From an uncultured Bacteroidales bacterium (GTDB taxonomy: Bacteria; Bacteroidota; Bacteroidia; Bacteroidales; UBA932): a stretch of 39,475 bases of DNA. Made by a program: the position numbers and the translations under genes. Below are positions 24,836 through 33,570 of the stretch, piece after piece. The stretch spans positions 1-39,475 of the forward strand of contig CALVAJ010000022.1 in the NCBI GenBank assembly GCA_944325505.1, in the 5' to 3' direction. The notes under the pieces were generated by a model. It was not told where the DNA came from and did not search any database. It saw only the letters and a program-made list of their open reading frames with translations. Every line of letters starts with the position of its first letter. Position 1 is the first letter of the stretch.

Positions 24836-25597
24836 ATGAATAACGATATATTCTCATTCTCACGATTCGGAAAATATTCCGGAAGCGGACTTGCCTCCAT
24901 CTGCTCGGGCAAAGGTCTCAGCATACTCGCTTTCGGCCTTATGCCTGTGTATGTTTTCGTACTTGACATTCTGTTTTCTTCATTCGGAGACAGCTACGAA
25001 TACATGTACGCCTCTTCAAGAAGTATATTCTTCGCCATCACCGGATTCATATTCGTCATCTGGATGCCGGCAGCCTGCTACGGCCATATCACGGAAAAAC
25101 GTGCCGGCTCGATGTTTACGCTTCTGCCTGTATCAAGCCTTGAAAAGACTCTCAGTATGATTATCAATACCATGATCATCATACCTTTGTCTTTCCTTGC
25201 AATATATTTTGCCCTGGACCTGCTGATCACCCTGGCCGTGGGCAGTCCTGTCAAGGATTCGATAATGGTGTATTTATTTAGGGAACAGCTGACTCCTGCG
25301 GAACTGCCGTTTTCCGACATGCTGCTTTCCGCTGTCAACAACATGCTGGTTTTCCTGCTGGGTGCGGTCATTTTCAAAAGGCACAAGATCGCAAAGACAA
25401 TACTTGTGCTGATGGGTATCTCCATTGTGGTCTCTTTCGGTGCAGTATCGGTAATAAATGCCATTGATATGGATTGGGAAACCGTTGCCCGTATAGACAT
25501 CGAGAGCCTTTCCGTATGGAACACCGTATGGACATGCATCCTGTGTGCTGCGTTAAGCGCAGGCATATTTTTCAGAATCAGGAAAATACAATACTAG
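24836..25597 (+). CDS. ABC transporter membrane protein (second paralogue)
   Basis: The 253-residue hydrophobic protein has about six helices and is a diverged tandem copy of the preceding gene. It has FGKYSGSGLAS at the start, YGHITEKRAGSMFTLLPVSSLEK after helix 3, and FKRHKIAKTILVL before the last helices. The frame is open to 24746, inside the upstream gene, but the ATG at 24836 is preferred. It is 5 bases after the upstream stop, and the paralogy starts there. It ends 6 bases before the GntR gene. Confidence 0.72.
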   Translation: MNNDIFSFSRFGKYSGSGLASICSGKGLSILAFGLMPVYVFVLDILFSSFGDSYEYMYASSRSIFFAITGFIFVIWMPAACYGHITEKRAGSMFTLLPVSSLEKTLSMIINTMIIIPLSFLAIYFALDLLITLAVGSPVKDSIMVYLFREQLTPAELPFSDMLLSAVNNMLVFLLGAVIFKRHKIAKTILVLMGISIVVSFGAVSVINAIDMDWETVARIDIESLSVWNTVWTCILCAALSAGIFFRIRKIQY

Positions 25598-25603
25598 AAG
25601 ATC

Positions 25604-25966
25604 ATGGAATTCGATTCAAACAAACCTATATTTCTCCAGATTTACGACTCGATATGCGAGCGTATTCTCAGCGGAGAGTCCCCGGAAGGGTCAAGGATCC
25701 TGTCCGTGAGGGATCTGGGCGCAGAAATCGGAGTAAATCCCAACACGGTAATGCGCAGCTACGAAAGGCTTACCAATGACGGAATAATCTTCAACAAGCG
25801 TGGCATCGGATATTTCATCTGCGAAGGGGCCAGGGAGAAGGTGCTGGAAAAGATGAGGGAGGATTTCATGCAGAATGAACTCCCGGGTATCCTGAAGAAG
25901 ATCAGGCTGCTGGGACTCAGTCCGGAAGTACTTGCCGGAAGCTGCAGCAAAGATACAGGCGAATAA
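25604..25966 (+). CDS. GntR family regulator, YtrA type
   Basis: This 120-residue repressor has an N-terminal winged helix-turn-helix (LQIYDSICERILSG, then LSVRDLGAEIGVNPNTVMRSYERLTNDGIIFNK) and a short C-terminal helical dimerisation segment. That is the YtrA subfamily layout rather than a large effector domain. YtrA-type regulators repress the ABC transporter operon in which they lie. The palindrome at 23152-23171 is the likely operator. The gene is 6 bases after the second membrane protein gene and is followed by a terminator. Confidence 0.9.
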   Translation: MEFDSNKPIFLQIYDSICERILSGESPEGSRILSVRDLGAEIGVNPNTVMRSYERLTNDGIIFNKRGIGYFICEGAREKVLEKMREDFMQNELPGILKKIRLLGLSPEVLAGSCSKDTGE

Positions 25967-25996
25967 CCTGGAACACACGACATAAATATTGATTTT

Positions 25997-26038
25997 GAGG
26001 GTGCACCGGAAGTGATTTCAGTGCTCCCTCGAATTTTT
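25997..26038 (+). terminator. intrinsic terminator of the ABC operon
   Basis: GAGGGTGCAC (25997-26006) pairs with GTGCTCCCTC (26021-26030) with one mismatch, followed by GAATTTTT. It sits about 30 bases after the GntR stop and just before the convergent AAA gene ends. The other strand has no good T-run. Confidence 0.7.
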
Positions 26039-27618
26039 CAGTTGTTTTCCTTAACTATCCACCTGTCAATGTTCCGGGTTTCGGAAGAGAAGTTTACTCC
26101 TATCGTGTAGACCGTACGGCTATCCTTGGCGAATGGAAGCGCATATTGTTTTTCCTCTATCTGCTGCAAAGCCTGCTCCGCGCTTCCGTCCAGCTTGAAT
26201 TCCATGACATAAATATAACTGTCGGTCTGAAGCACAAGGTCTATCCTGCCACGCGAAGTATGGTATTCTACCTTTGTGTACAGGCCGGACAGACGGAAAA
26301 CGATAAAAAGGACGTTCTGGTAATGCAGCTCAACATCTTTCGCCAGTTCGTAAGGGCAGTCAGCCAGAAATGACTGGAGACGCTCCATGAAGCCGTCGAT
26401 ATCGCCCGATTTGACATCGGAGATGAAATCCCAGATGGCAAAACCGCTCTCGGACTCCTCGACCGGTGTATAATAAGGCAGGAGGAAATCCATAAACCCT
26501 TCCTCCACCTCTCTGTTAGGGAAGCCGAGTTCATATATCCTCGGCTCGGGGATATACCCCTTGATGGTGAGATAGCCGCTCTGGTAGATGACAGGAATAG
26601 GATTGGTCGATGACGCATCGATGCTGTCAAGAACCCTCGCAGTAGTCTTTTCATGGGCCATCCTGTACAGGTCATACTTGTGCTTCTTCAGCAGCTCGAC
26701 AAGATAGGTCGGCGTTCCGGTCTCGAACCAGTAGCGACCGTATTGTCTTTTCTTGAAGGTGTTGAGCAGGCTGAAAGGATTGTATATTCCTGGACTGTCC
26801 GGAAAAAAATGATAGCCGTCATAGTCTGTCTTTAGCTGTTCGCAAGCCTGCTCGAAAGTCTGTCCGCTGGCAGAGGCTAGTTCCCGGATGTCTTCGCTGA
26901 AGTTTTTCCGGAGTTCTTCTTCAGTGATGCCGCAGATGTCGGAATATGCCGCGTCTCTGGAAATATCCTCCAAGTTGTTAAGGTCACTGAATACGCTCAC
27001 CTTACCAAACTTCGTCACTCCTGTCAGCAGGGCGAACCTGATATAGCCGTCCATTGACTTCAGCACACCGTAGAATGGCTTGAGGGTATTGCGGTATTTC
27101 TCCTGCAGATCAGGATTGCCTATCGTCTGGAGCATCGGCTTGTCGTATTCATCCACCAGTATGACAACACGTTCACCGGCTTTCCCTGCCGCATTTCTGA
27201 TCAGGCTGACAAATCTGTCATCAATGGTAACATCTTCCGGAACGCTTCCATAGACAGACTCATACACTAAAAGCTGCCTATCAATCAGACGTATAAGATC
27301 ATCTTCCGTATCAAATTTCTTGGCATTAAGATCCAGATGAATTACCGGATACTGTGTCCACTCTTTCTCCAACTCCTGCATGGCAAGGCCCTCGAACAGT
27401 TCCTTCTTTCCCTGAAAATATGCCTCCAGCGTGCTGACCAACAGGCTCTTCCCGAACCTTCTCGGTCGGCTCAGGAAATAGTAGCTCCCGGTCTTGACAA
27501 GCTGGTATATCTTTGCGGTCTTGTCTATATAGCAGTATCCGTCCTTGCGGATTTTCTCGAAATTCTGTATCCCTACCGGATATAACTTTCCCATATCAGA
27601 TTTTGATTGACCATTCAA
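26038..27618 (-). CDS. AAA-ATPase-like / PD-(D/E)XK nuclease protein
   Basis: The 526-residue protein belongs to the AAA-ATPase-like (PF09820) plus PD-(D/E)XK (DUF1703, PF08011) family that occurs in many copies in Bacteroidales genomes. The start YPVGIQNFEKIRKDGYCYIDKT is diagnostic. The P-loop is RPRRFGKSLL (residues 51-60) and a Walker B-like VVILVDEYDKPM follows. The C-terminal nuclease core shows Asp460 (GRIDLVL), then Glu473-x-Lys475 (VMEFK), and AEQALQQIEEKQY. All key residues are intact, so it is probably active. The biological role is not established; links to mobile DNA or defence have been suggested. It stands alone, between two plus-strand units. Confidence 0.9.
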   Translation of the reverse strand: MNGQSKSDMGKLYPVGIQNFEKIRKDGYCYIDKTAKIYQLVKTGSYYFLSRPRRFGKSLLVSTLEAYFQGKKELFEGLAMQELEKEWTQYPVIHLDLNAKKFDTEDDLIRLIDRQLLVYESVYGSVPEDVTIDDRFVSLIRNAAGKAGERVVILVDEYDKPMLQTIGNPDLQEKYRNTLKPFYGVLKSMDGYIRFALLTGVTKFGKVSVFSDLNNLEDISRDAAYSDICGITEEELRKNFSEDIRELASASGQTFEQACEQLKTDYDGYHFFPDSPGIYNPFSLLNTFKKRQYGRYWFETGTPTYLVELLKKHKYDLYRMAHEKTTARVLDSIDASSTNPIPVIYQSGYLTIKGYIPEPRIYELGFPNREVEEGFMDFLLPYYTPVEESESGFAIWDFISDVKSGDIDGFMERLQSFLADCPYELAKDVELHYQNVLFIVFRLSGLYTKVEYHTSRGRIDLVLQTDSYIYVMEFKLDGSAEQALQQIEEKQYALPFAKDSRTVYTIGVNFSSETRNIDRWIVKENN

Positions 27619-27623
27619 ATTTT

Positions 27624-27631
27624 CAAAGATA
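27624..27631 (-). promoter_or_regulatory. -7 box of the AAA/PD-(D/E)XK gene
   Basis: The minus strand reads TATCTTTG, just 5 bases upstream of the ATG at 27618. With this promoter the mRNA would be essentially leaderless. No -33 TTG is seen. Confidence 0.4.
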
Positions 27632-27727
27632 CGAATTTATCCGATTGGAATTAAAATCCATATCAGCAAATTTCCGACATAAAATCACACCGATACAGGA
27701 AATTTGTCTGAAAAACACGTTAAGATC

Positions 27728-27749
27728 ATTCCGGACCCGGATCCGGAAT
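27728..27749. repeat. 22-base palindrome upstream of the S46 peptidase gene
   Basis: ATTCCGGA and TCCGGAAT are perfect 8-base arms around a 6-base spacer, 59 bases upstream of the peptidase -7 box. No T-run follows, so a protein-binding site is more likely than a terminator. Confidence 0.4.
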
Positions 27750-27808
27750 CTACGAAGTCATTTCAGCATGACCGGCATTGCAGTATTTCACTTCAATGAA
27801 TATGTGTG

Positions 27809-27816
27809 TATATTTG
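27809..27816 (+). promoter_or_regulatory. -7 box of the S46 peptidase promoter
   Basis: TATATTTG is a full match to TAnnTTTG, 44 bases upstream of the ATG, giving a leader of roughly 35-40 bases that is A-rich before the start, as usual in this phylum. Confidence 0.6.
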
Positions 27817-27860
27817 CAAAGTTTTCAATGAATTAAATTAACAAAAATTACCAGCCCGAT

Positions 27861-30062
27861 ATGAAAAAGATAGGACAGATTATGACAGCGGCTGCCATAT
27901 CCATGGCTCTGGCCGGGTCCGGGACAGCTTACGCCGATGAAGGAATGTGGCTGCCGTCACTGATTTCACAGAGGATAAAGGATATGCAGAGCAAAGGGTT
28001 CAGGCTCGATGCCGAGGATATCTACAGTATCAACCAGGCTTCGCTTAAGGATGCCGTGGTGCTTTTCGGAAGAGGCTGCACTGGAGAGGTGATTTCACCG
28101 GAAGGGCTGCTGCTTACCAACCACCACTGTGGCTACGGACAGATACAGAAGCACAGCAGCGTGGAACATGACTACCTTCGGGACGGATTCTGGGCAATGA
28201 CCCGTGACGAGGAACTGCCGAATGAAGGGCTGACCGTCAGCTTTCTGGAAAGGATGGATGACGTGACGGACAGGATTCTTGACGGATATGTTACTGACAT
28301 GACGGAAAGCCAGAGGGACTCGGTCGTAAAGGCCAATTCCGATGCACTTGTCAAGGAAGTGACAGCCGAAGGGAAAGGGCTGAGGGCCACTGTAGAAGCC
28401 CTGTATTACGGAAACCAGTATTTTCTGTTCCTGTACCGTGAATACAGTGATGTCCGCCTGGTAGGCGCCCCGCCTTCTTCGATCGGCAAATTCGGAGGTG
28501 ACACCGACAACTGGATGTGGCCCCGCCACACAGGGGACTTCTCCATTTTCCGTATCTATGCGGACAAGGACAACAACCCTGCCCCCTATTCTCCGGACAA
28601 TGTGCCTTACACTCCCAAAAAGTTCTTCAGGATATCCCTGAACGGTGTCCATGAAGGTGATTTCACTTTCATCTACGGATTCCCTGGAAGTACACGCGAA
28701 TATATCATGTCGGAAGGCGTCCGGTATATTTCCGATGTTTCCGATCCGGCCAAAATCGCGCTGCGCACCCAGAGACTTGACATACAGAAAAAATATATGG
28801 ACCGGAGCCAGGCGGTCAGAATCCAGTATTCGTCCAAGAATGCAGGCGTAGCCAATGCCTGGAAAAAATGGCAGGGCGAAGCCGGGGGAATCAGACGGCT
28901 CGGGACTGTCGCGGCAAAACAGGAGTATGAAAAGAGGTTTTCCGAATGGGCCGAAGGCACCGGCTATGAGACCGTCCTGCCACGACTGGATTCTCTTTAC
29001 GGAGCACTTGAGCCGTATATGTTCACTCAAGAATACTACATGGAATCGGCCAGGACAGTAGAGCTCTGCAATTTCGCCATGAGCATCTGGAAACAATTCA
29101 AGGAATACGGCAGATTCCTCGGATCAGGGAAAGCTTCTGACGCAGCAGCAACAGACTCCGCTGAAAATGCTTTCTTCTCCGGTATATCCAAAACAGCAAA
29201 GTCTTTCTACAAGGACTATTACGCTCCTATTGACAAGGAATCTTTCATAGCTGTCATGAGTTCTTTCGCCGAAGATGTACCGGAAGATTTCCAGCCTGCA
29301 TATTTCAAAGACGGTATCGCAAAGTACGGCAGTATCGCTGTCTGGGCGGACTCGCTGTTCTGCAATTCCATTTTCTCGGACAGTACGCGTGTGCTGACCC
29401 TTACTCCGGCTGACAGTGCTGCCGTCAGCGATGATCCTGCTTTCATATTCGGAAATTCCTTTGCTGAATGGTTTACAAAAGACATAGCCCCTGTCTGCAA
29501 ACGGATAAACAGTAAAATCACCCTCCTTTACAGGACTTATATGAAAGGCCAGATGGAGTTCGAACCGGAAAAGGCGTTCTACCCTGACGCGAACCTCACT
29601 CTCCGTGTGGCTTACGGGAAAGTCCAGGGATACTCCCCTGCCGATGGTGTTTACTATGAACCTTCGTCCACTCTGGAAGGCATAATGGAGAAGGACAATC
29701 CTGAAATTTTCGATTATGACATTCCTCAAAGACTGAGGGATATCCATTCTGAAAAGGATTATGGCAGATGGGCTGTCACTGATGCCCAGGGCAATACGAC
29801 TGTCCCGGTGTGTTTCATCGCTACCAACCATACTTCCGGAGGAAATTCAGGAAGCCCTGTCATAAATGCCGACGGGGACCTTATGGGGATAAATTTCGAC
29901 CGGGTGTGGGAAGGGACGATGAGCGATATCGTCTTCGACCCTGACTACTGCAGGAATATCTGCCTGGATATCAGATATGTACTGTTCGTAATCGACAAGG
30001 TCGCCGGGGCGGAGCATCTTCTCAATGAGATGGTTTTCGCAGGGATAAATACTGAAAAGTAA
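27861..30062 (+). CDS. S46 family dipeptidyl-peptidase, DPP11-like
   Basis: This 733-residue periplasmic serine exopeptidase is made with a Sec signal peptide (cleavage near AYA-DEG, residue 25). The chymotrypsin-like halves are interrupted by the large helical domain of the S46 family. Triad signals are TNHHC (His88/89), the conserved DTDNWMWPRHTGDF block carrying the Asp, and GGNSGSPV with Ser663. Exactly 18 residues after this Ser is Arg681, in NFDRVWEG. In P. gingivalis the equivalent position 673 is Arg in DPP11 (Asp/Glu-specific) and Gly in DPP7 (broad), so this copy should prefer acidic P1 residues. It supplies dipeptides for amino-acid fermentation. It is monocistronic, between its own promoter and a strong terminator. 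Confidence 0.93.
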   Translation: MKKIGQIMTAAAISMALAGSGTAYADEGMWLPSLISQRIKDMQSKGFRLDAEDIYSINQASLKDAVVLFGRGCTGEVISPEGLLLTNHHCGYGQIQKHSSVEHDYLRDGFWAMTRDEELPNEGLTVSFLERMDDVTDRILDGYVTDMTESQRDSVVKANSDALVKEVTAEGKGLRATVEALYYGNQYFLFLYREYSDVRLVGAPPSSIGKFGGDTDNWMWPRHTGDFSIFRIYADKDNNPAPYSPDNVPYTPKKFFRISLNGVHEGDFTFIYGFPGSTREYIMSEGVRYISDVSDPAKIALRTQRLDIQKKYMDRSQAVRIQYSSKNAGVANAWKKWQGEAGGIRRLGTVAAKQEYEKRFSEWAEGTGYETVLPRLDSLYGALEPYMFTQEYYMESARTVELCNFAMSIWKQFKEYGRFLGSGKASDAAATDSAENAFFSGISKTAKSFYKDYYAPIDKESFIAVMSSFAEDVPEDFQPAYFKDGIAKYGSIAVWADSLFCNSIFSDSTRVLTLTPADSAAVSDDPAFIFGNSFAEWFTKDIAPVCKRINSKITLLYRTYMKGQMEFEPEKAFYPDANLTLRVAYGKVQGYSPADGVYYEPSSTLEGIMEKDNPEIFDYDIPQRLRDIHSEKDYGRWAVTDAQGNTTVPVCFIATNHTSGGNSGSPVINADGDLMGINFDRVWEGTMSDIVFDPDYCRNICLDIRYVLFVIDKVAGAEHLLNEMVFAGINTEK

Positions 30063-30248
30063 ATCCCTACTCAATAAGCAAATGAAGCCCCCTTTTGGGA
30101 GCCAATGTCATAAAGAACCGTCAATGGCTTTGAACATTCATCTGTTCACGGCAAATTTATCGTATCCGTCACCTCTGTTCGGCAGATTTAAAATCTGATG
30201 AGGCGATGCAGAAGCGCAGCTTGATGCAGATTGAAAATATAAAAAAAT

Positions 30249-30320
30249 AAGAATAAGGGCTGAAGTTCAAGGCGTGCACAGCAAGCACAACGCAGAAATT
30301 CGGCCCTTATTCTTTTTTTT
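30249..30320. terminator. bidirectional terminator between S46 peptidase and carB
   Basis: A perfect 12-base stem, AAGAATAAGGGC (30249-30260) with GCCCTTATTCTT (30303-30314), has T-runs on both outer sides (T from 30313 on the plus strand, A-run 30241-30247 for the minus strand). It should end both convergent units. The unusually large 42-base loop contains a further weak hairpin (GCG-TGC with GCA-CGC). It touches the carB stop codon at 30319. Confidence 0.75.
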
Positions 30321-33300
30321 AATACTGGTCCCAGGACTTAATCTGAATATCATCCTGCCCCATCTCGCAGAACGCCCTGATAAACGCGGTCGCAAGGCGT
30401 GCATTGGTAATCAGCGGGATGTTGAAGTCGATTGCCGCACGGCGGATTTTGTAACCGTTGTCCATCTCGAGAGTACTGTAGTTCTTAGGGATATTGACAA
30501 CAAGGTCTATTTTCTTGTCCTGCAGCATTTTCAGAGCAGATTCAAACTCAGCGGCAAGTACCGGGTCTTCGCTCTCGCTCGGCCAGAGGACCCGAGTGGC
30601 AGGAACATCGTTCTCCACCAGATATTTATAGGAACCTCCCGTAGCATAAAGAGTATAACCGTGGTCGGCAAGCAGTCTGCAGGCTCCGAAAAGGTCGGCT
30701 TTCTGCAGAGCGTCGCCGGAAGAAATCAGGATGTTCTTTGACGGGATCTTGTAGCCTACCGACAACACCGATTTCAGAAGAGCCTCGTTGAAATCATCTC
30801 CGATACATCCTACTTCACCTGTAGAAGCCATATCGACTCCGAGGACAGGGTCGGCCTGCTGCAGTCTGGAGAACGAGAACTGTGAAGCCTTGATCCCCAC
30901 ATAGTCAAGGTCGAACGCGCTCTTGTGAGGCGGCATCGGTTTCTTGCCGAGCATAACCTTGGTAGCGAGTTCTATAAGGTTGATTTTAAGAACCTTGGAA
31001 ACGAAAGGAAAACTCCGTGACGCCCTCAGGTTACACTCTATGACCTTGATGGCGTTTTCCTTGGCGAGGAACTGGATATTGAAAGGCCCTGAAATCTCCA
31101 GAGCGGCCGCGATTTTCTTCGCGATTTTCTTGATACGGCGGACGGTCTCGATATAAAGTTTCTGCGGAGGGAACTGGATGGTAGCGTCTCCCGAATGGAC
31201 TCCGGCAAACTCGATATGCTCTGAAATGGCGTATGCGATGACTTCTCCTGCATCAGCCACAGCATCGAACTCGATTTCCTTGCACCTCTGCATGAACTGG
31301 CTGATGACGACAGGATGCTTCTTGGAGACTTCAGCCGCCATTGAAAGGAAGCGCTTGAGTTCGTCTTCGTTGTAGCATACGTTCATCGCGGCGCCTGAAA
31401 GCACGTATGACGGTCTTACCAGCACAGGGAAACCTACCTGTGAAACAAATGCGTTCACATCATCCAGCGTGGTGAGTTCCTTCCACTTAGGCTGGTCTAT
31501 CCCCAGAGCGTCTACGATAGACGAGAACTTGTGCCTGTCCTCAGCCTTGTCTATGCTGGAAGCCTTGGTCCCTAGGATATTGACTCCGCTCTGGTCAAGC
31601 CTGAGGGCAAGGTTGTTCGGAATCTGTCCTCCCACTGAAACCACCATTCCGTGCGGCTGCTCCAGTTCATAGATATCCATCACCCTCTCGTATGTAAGCT
31701 CATCAAAATAGAGCCTGTCGCACATGTCGTAGTCAGTGGATACCGTCTCCGGATTGTAATTGATCATTACACCCCTGTAGCCTTCTTTCTTGATGGTATT
31801 CAAGGCATTGACCGAACACCAGTCGAACTCAACGGAACTTCCGATCCTGTACGCTCCTGATCCGAGGACGATTACCGAGCGGTGGTCGTGCAGGTACCTG
31901 ACATCATTGTAGCTGCCGTTATATGTAAGGTAAAGATAGTTTGTCTGCGCCGGGAATTCAGCCGCGAGGGTATCTATCTGTTTTACGCACGGCACGATAC
32001 CGTGTGACTTTCTGAATGCACGGACGATATTCTGGGCGTCTTCGCTGTCAATCTTGTCCTTGTATATGGCCCTTGCTATCTGGAAATCGGAGAATCCCTG
32101 CTGCTTGGCCAGACGGAGAAGTCCGGCCGGCATCGCCTCGCAGTTGTCATAAGTCTGCATTTCGTGATAAGTCCGCACTATCCCGGCAAGCTTATGCAGG
32201 AACCATTTGTCTATCTTGGTCAGATCGTGTATCTGGTCAACGGTGTATCCTGCCCTCATTGCCTTGGATATCACGAATATGCGCCTGTCGGTAGGTTCGC
32301 GCAGAGCCTCATCCACATCAGCGACCTTCAGTTCCTTGTTACCGACGAACCCGTGGGCGCCCTGACCTATCATCCTGAGACCTTTCTGTATAGCCTCTTC
32401 AAAGCTGCGGCCTATGGCCATCACTTCTCCGACACTCTTCATGCTGGACCCGATCTTGCGGGAAACACCGTGGAATTTGGAAAGATCCCAGCGAGGTATC
32501 TTGCAGACAATGTAGTCAAGCGCAGGCTCGAAGAAAGCAGGAGTCACCTTCGTGACGGAGTTCTTCAGATCAAACAGCCCGTATCCCAACCCGAGTTTGG
32601 CCGCCACAAAAGCCAGAGGATAACCTGTCGCCTTTGACGCAAGAGCGGAAGAACGGCTCAGACGCGCATTCACTTCGATTACCCTGTAATCCATAGCATC
32701 AGGGTTGAAAGCATACTGGACATTGCACTCTCCGACGATACCTATATGACGCACGATCTTTATGGAAAGCTCGCGGAGATAATGATATTCTTCGTTTGTA
32801 AGCGTCTGGGACGGTGCCACTACGATACTTTCGCCTGTATGGATTCCCAGAGGGTCGAAGTTCTCCATGTTGCAGACCGTGATACAGTTGTCATATCGGT
32901 CGCGGACAACCTCGTATTCGATCTCTTTCCAGCCCTTGAGCGACTTCTCGACAAGCACCTGCGGAGAGAACGAGAAAGCCTTTTCACAAATCTCTTCCAG
33001 TTCCTGCTCGTTGTCGCAGAACCCTGAACCGAGTCCTCCCAGCGCGTATGCTGCGCGGATTATCACAGGATAACCGAGTTCCAGGGCAGCAGCACGTGCC
33101 TGCTCCATATTCTCGGCAGCATGGGACTTGATGGTCTTGACATCGATCTGGTCCAGCTTCTCCACGAAAAGTTCACGGTCTTCCGTATCTATAATCGCCT
33201 GCACAGGCGTACCGAGTACCTTGACTCCGTATTTTTCAAGTATTCCGCTCTTGTAAAGCTCCACTCCGCAATTCAGCGCAGTCTGGCCACCGAATGCCAG

Positions 33301-33558
33301 CAGAATCCCTTGCGGTGCCTCCTTCTTGATGACTTTCTCGACAAAGAACGGCGTCACAGGAAGGAAATATATCTTGTCGGCGACCCCTTCGGAAGTCTGG
33401 ACAGTAGCGATGTTAGGGTTGATCAGGACTGTCTCGATGCCTTCTTCTTTCAGAGCCTTCAAAGCCTGTGAACCGGAATAGTCAAACTCACCAGCCTCCC
33501 CGATTTTCAGCGCACCCGAACCGAGGATTACGACTTTCTTTATATTGTTGTCAATCAT
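30319..33558 (-). CDS. carB: carbamoyl-phosphate synthase large subunit
   Basis: The 1079-residue subunit makes carbamoyl phosphate from ammonia (delivered by CarA), bicarbonate and two ATP, for arginine and pyrimidine synthesis. Both homologous ATP-grasp halves are complete. The first starts KKVVILGSGALKIGEAGEFDYSG, the second VIVLGSGAYRIGSSVEFDWCS. Each has its own ATP-binding elements, such as PVIIRAAYALGGLGSG and PVLVRPSYVLSGAAMNV. The C-terminal allosteric MGS-like domain (from about residue 935, KNILISSGDALQKADL...YATGGSYKYL) is also present, so UMP or ornithine control is possible. It starts 12 bases after carA and ends at the bidirectional terminator. Confidence 0.97.
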   Translation of the reverse strand: MIDNNIKKVVILGSGALKIGEAGEFDYSGSQALKALKEEGIETVLINPNIATVQTSEGVADKIYFLPVTPFFVEKVIKKEAPQGILLAFGGQTALNCGVELYKSGILEKYGVKVLGTPVQAIIDTEDRELFVEKLDQIDVKTIKSHAAENMEQARAAALELGYPVIIRAAYALGGLGSGFCDNEQELEEICEKAFSFSPQVLVEKSLKGWKEIEYEVVRDRYDNCITVCNMENFDPLGIHTGESIVVAPSQTLTNEEYHYLRELSIKIVRHIGIVGECNVQYAFNPDAMDYRVIEVNARLSRSSALASKATGYPLAFVAAKLGLGYGLFDLKNSVTKVTPAFFEPALDYIVCKIPRWDLSKFHGVSRKIGSSMKSVGEVMAIGRSFEEAIQKGLRMIGQGAHGFVGNKELKVADVDEALREPTDRRIFVISKAMRAGYTVDQIHDLTKIDKWFLHKLAGIVRTYHEMQTYDNCEAMPAGLLRLAKQQGFSDFQIARAIYKDKIDSEDAQNIVRAFRKSHGIVPCVKQIDTLAAEFPAQTNYLYLTYNGSYNDVRYLHDHRSVIVLGSGAYRIGSSVEFDWCSVNALNTIKKEGYRGVMINYNPETVSTDYDMCDRLYFDELTYERVMDIYELEQPHGMVVSVGGQIPNNLALRLDQSGVNILGTKASSIDKAEDRHKFSSIVDALGIDQPKWKELTTLDDVNAFVSQVGFPVLVRPSYVLSGAAMNVCYNEDELKRFLSMAAEVSKKHPVVISQFMQRCKEIEFDAVADAGEVIAYAISEHIEFAGVHSGDATIQFPPQKLYIETVRRIKKIAKKIAAALEISGPFNIQFLAKENAIKVIECNLRASRSFPFVSKVLKINLIELATKVMLGKKPMPPHKSAFDLDYVGIKASQFSFSRLQQADPVLGVDMASTGEVGCIGDDFNEALLKSVLSVGYKIPSKNILISSGDALQKADLFGACRLLADHGYTLYATGGSYKYLVENDVPATRVLWPSESEDPVLAAEFESALKMLQDKKIDLVVNIPKNYSTLEMDNGYKIRRAAIDFNIPLITNARLATAFIRAFCEMGQDDIQIKSWDQY

Positions 33559-33570
33559 TGTCTTTCAGAT

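Noticed and set aside
26038-27618. Transposase or restriction system at the AAA-like gene.
   Set aside because: No terminal inverted repeats, target duplication or methyltransferase partner is present; it is a solitary member of a known family.
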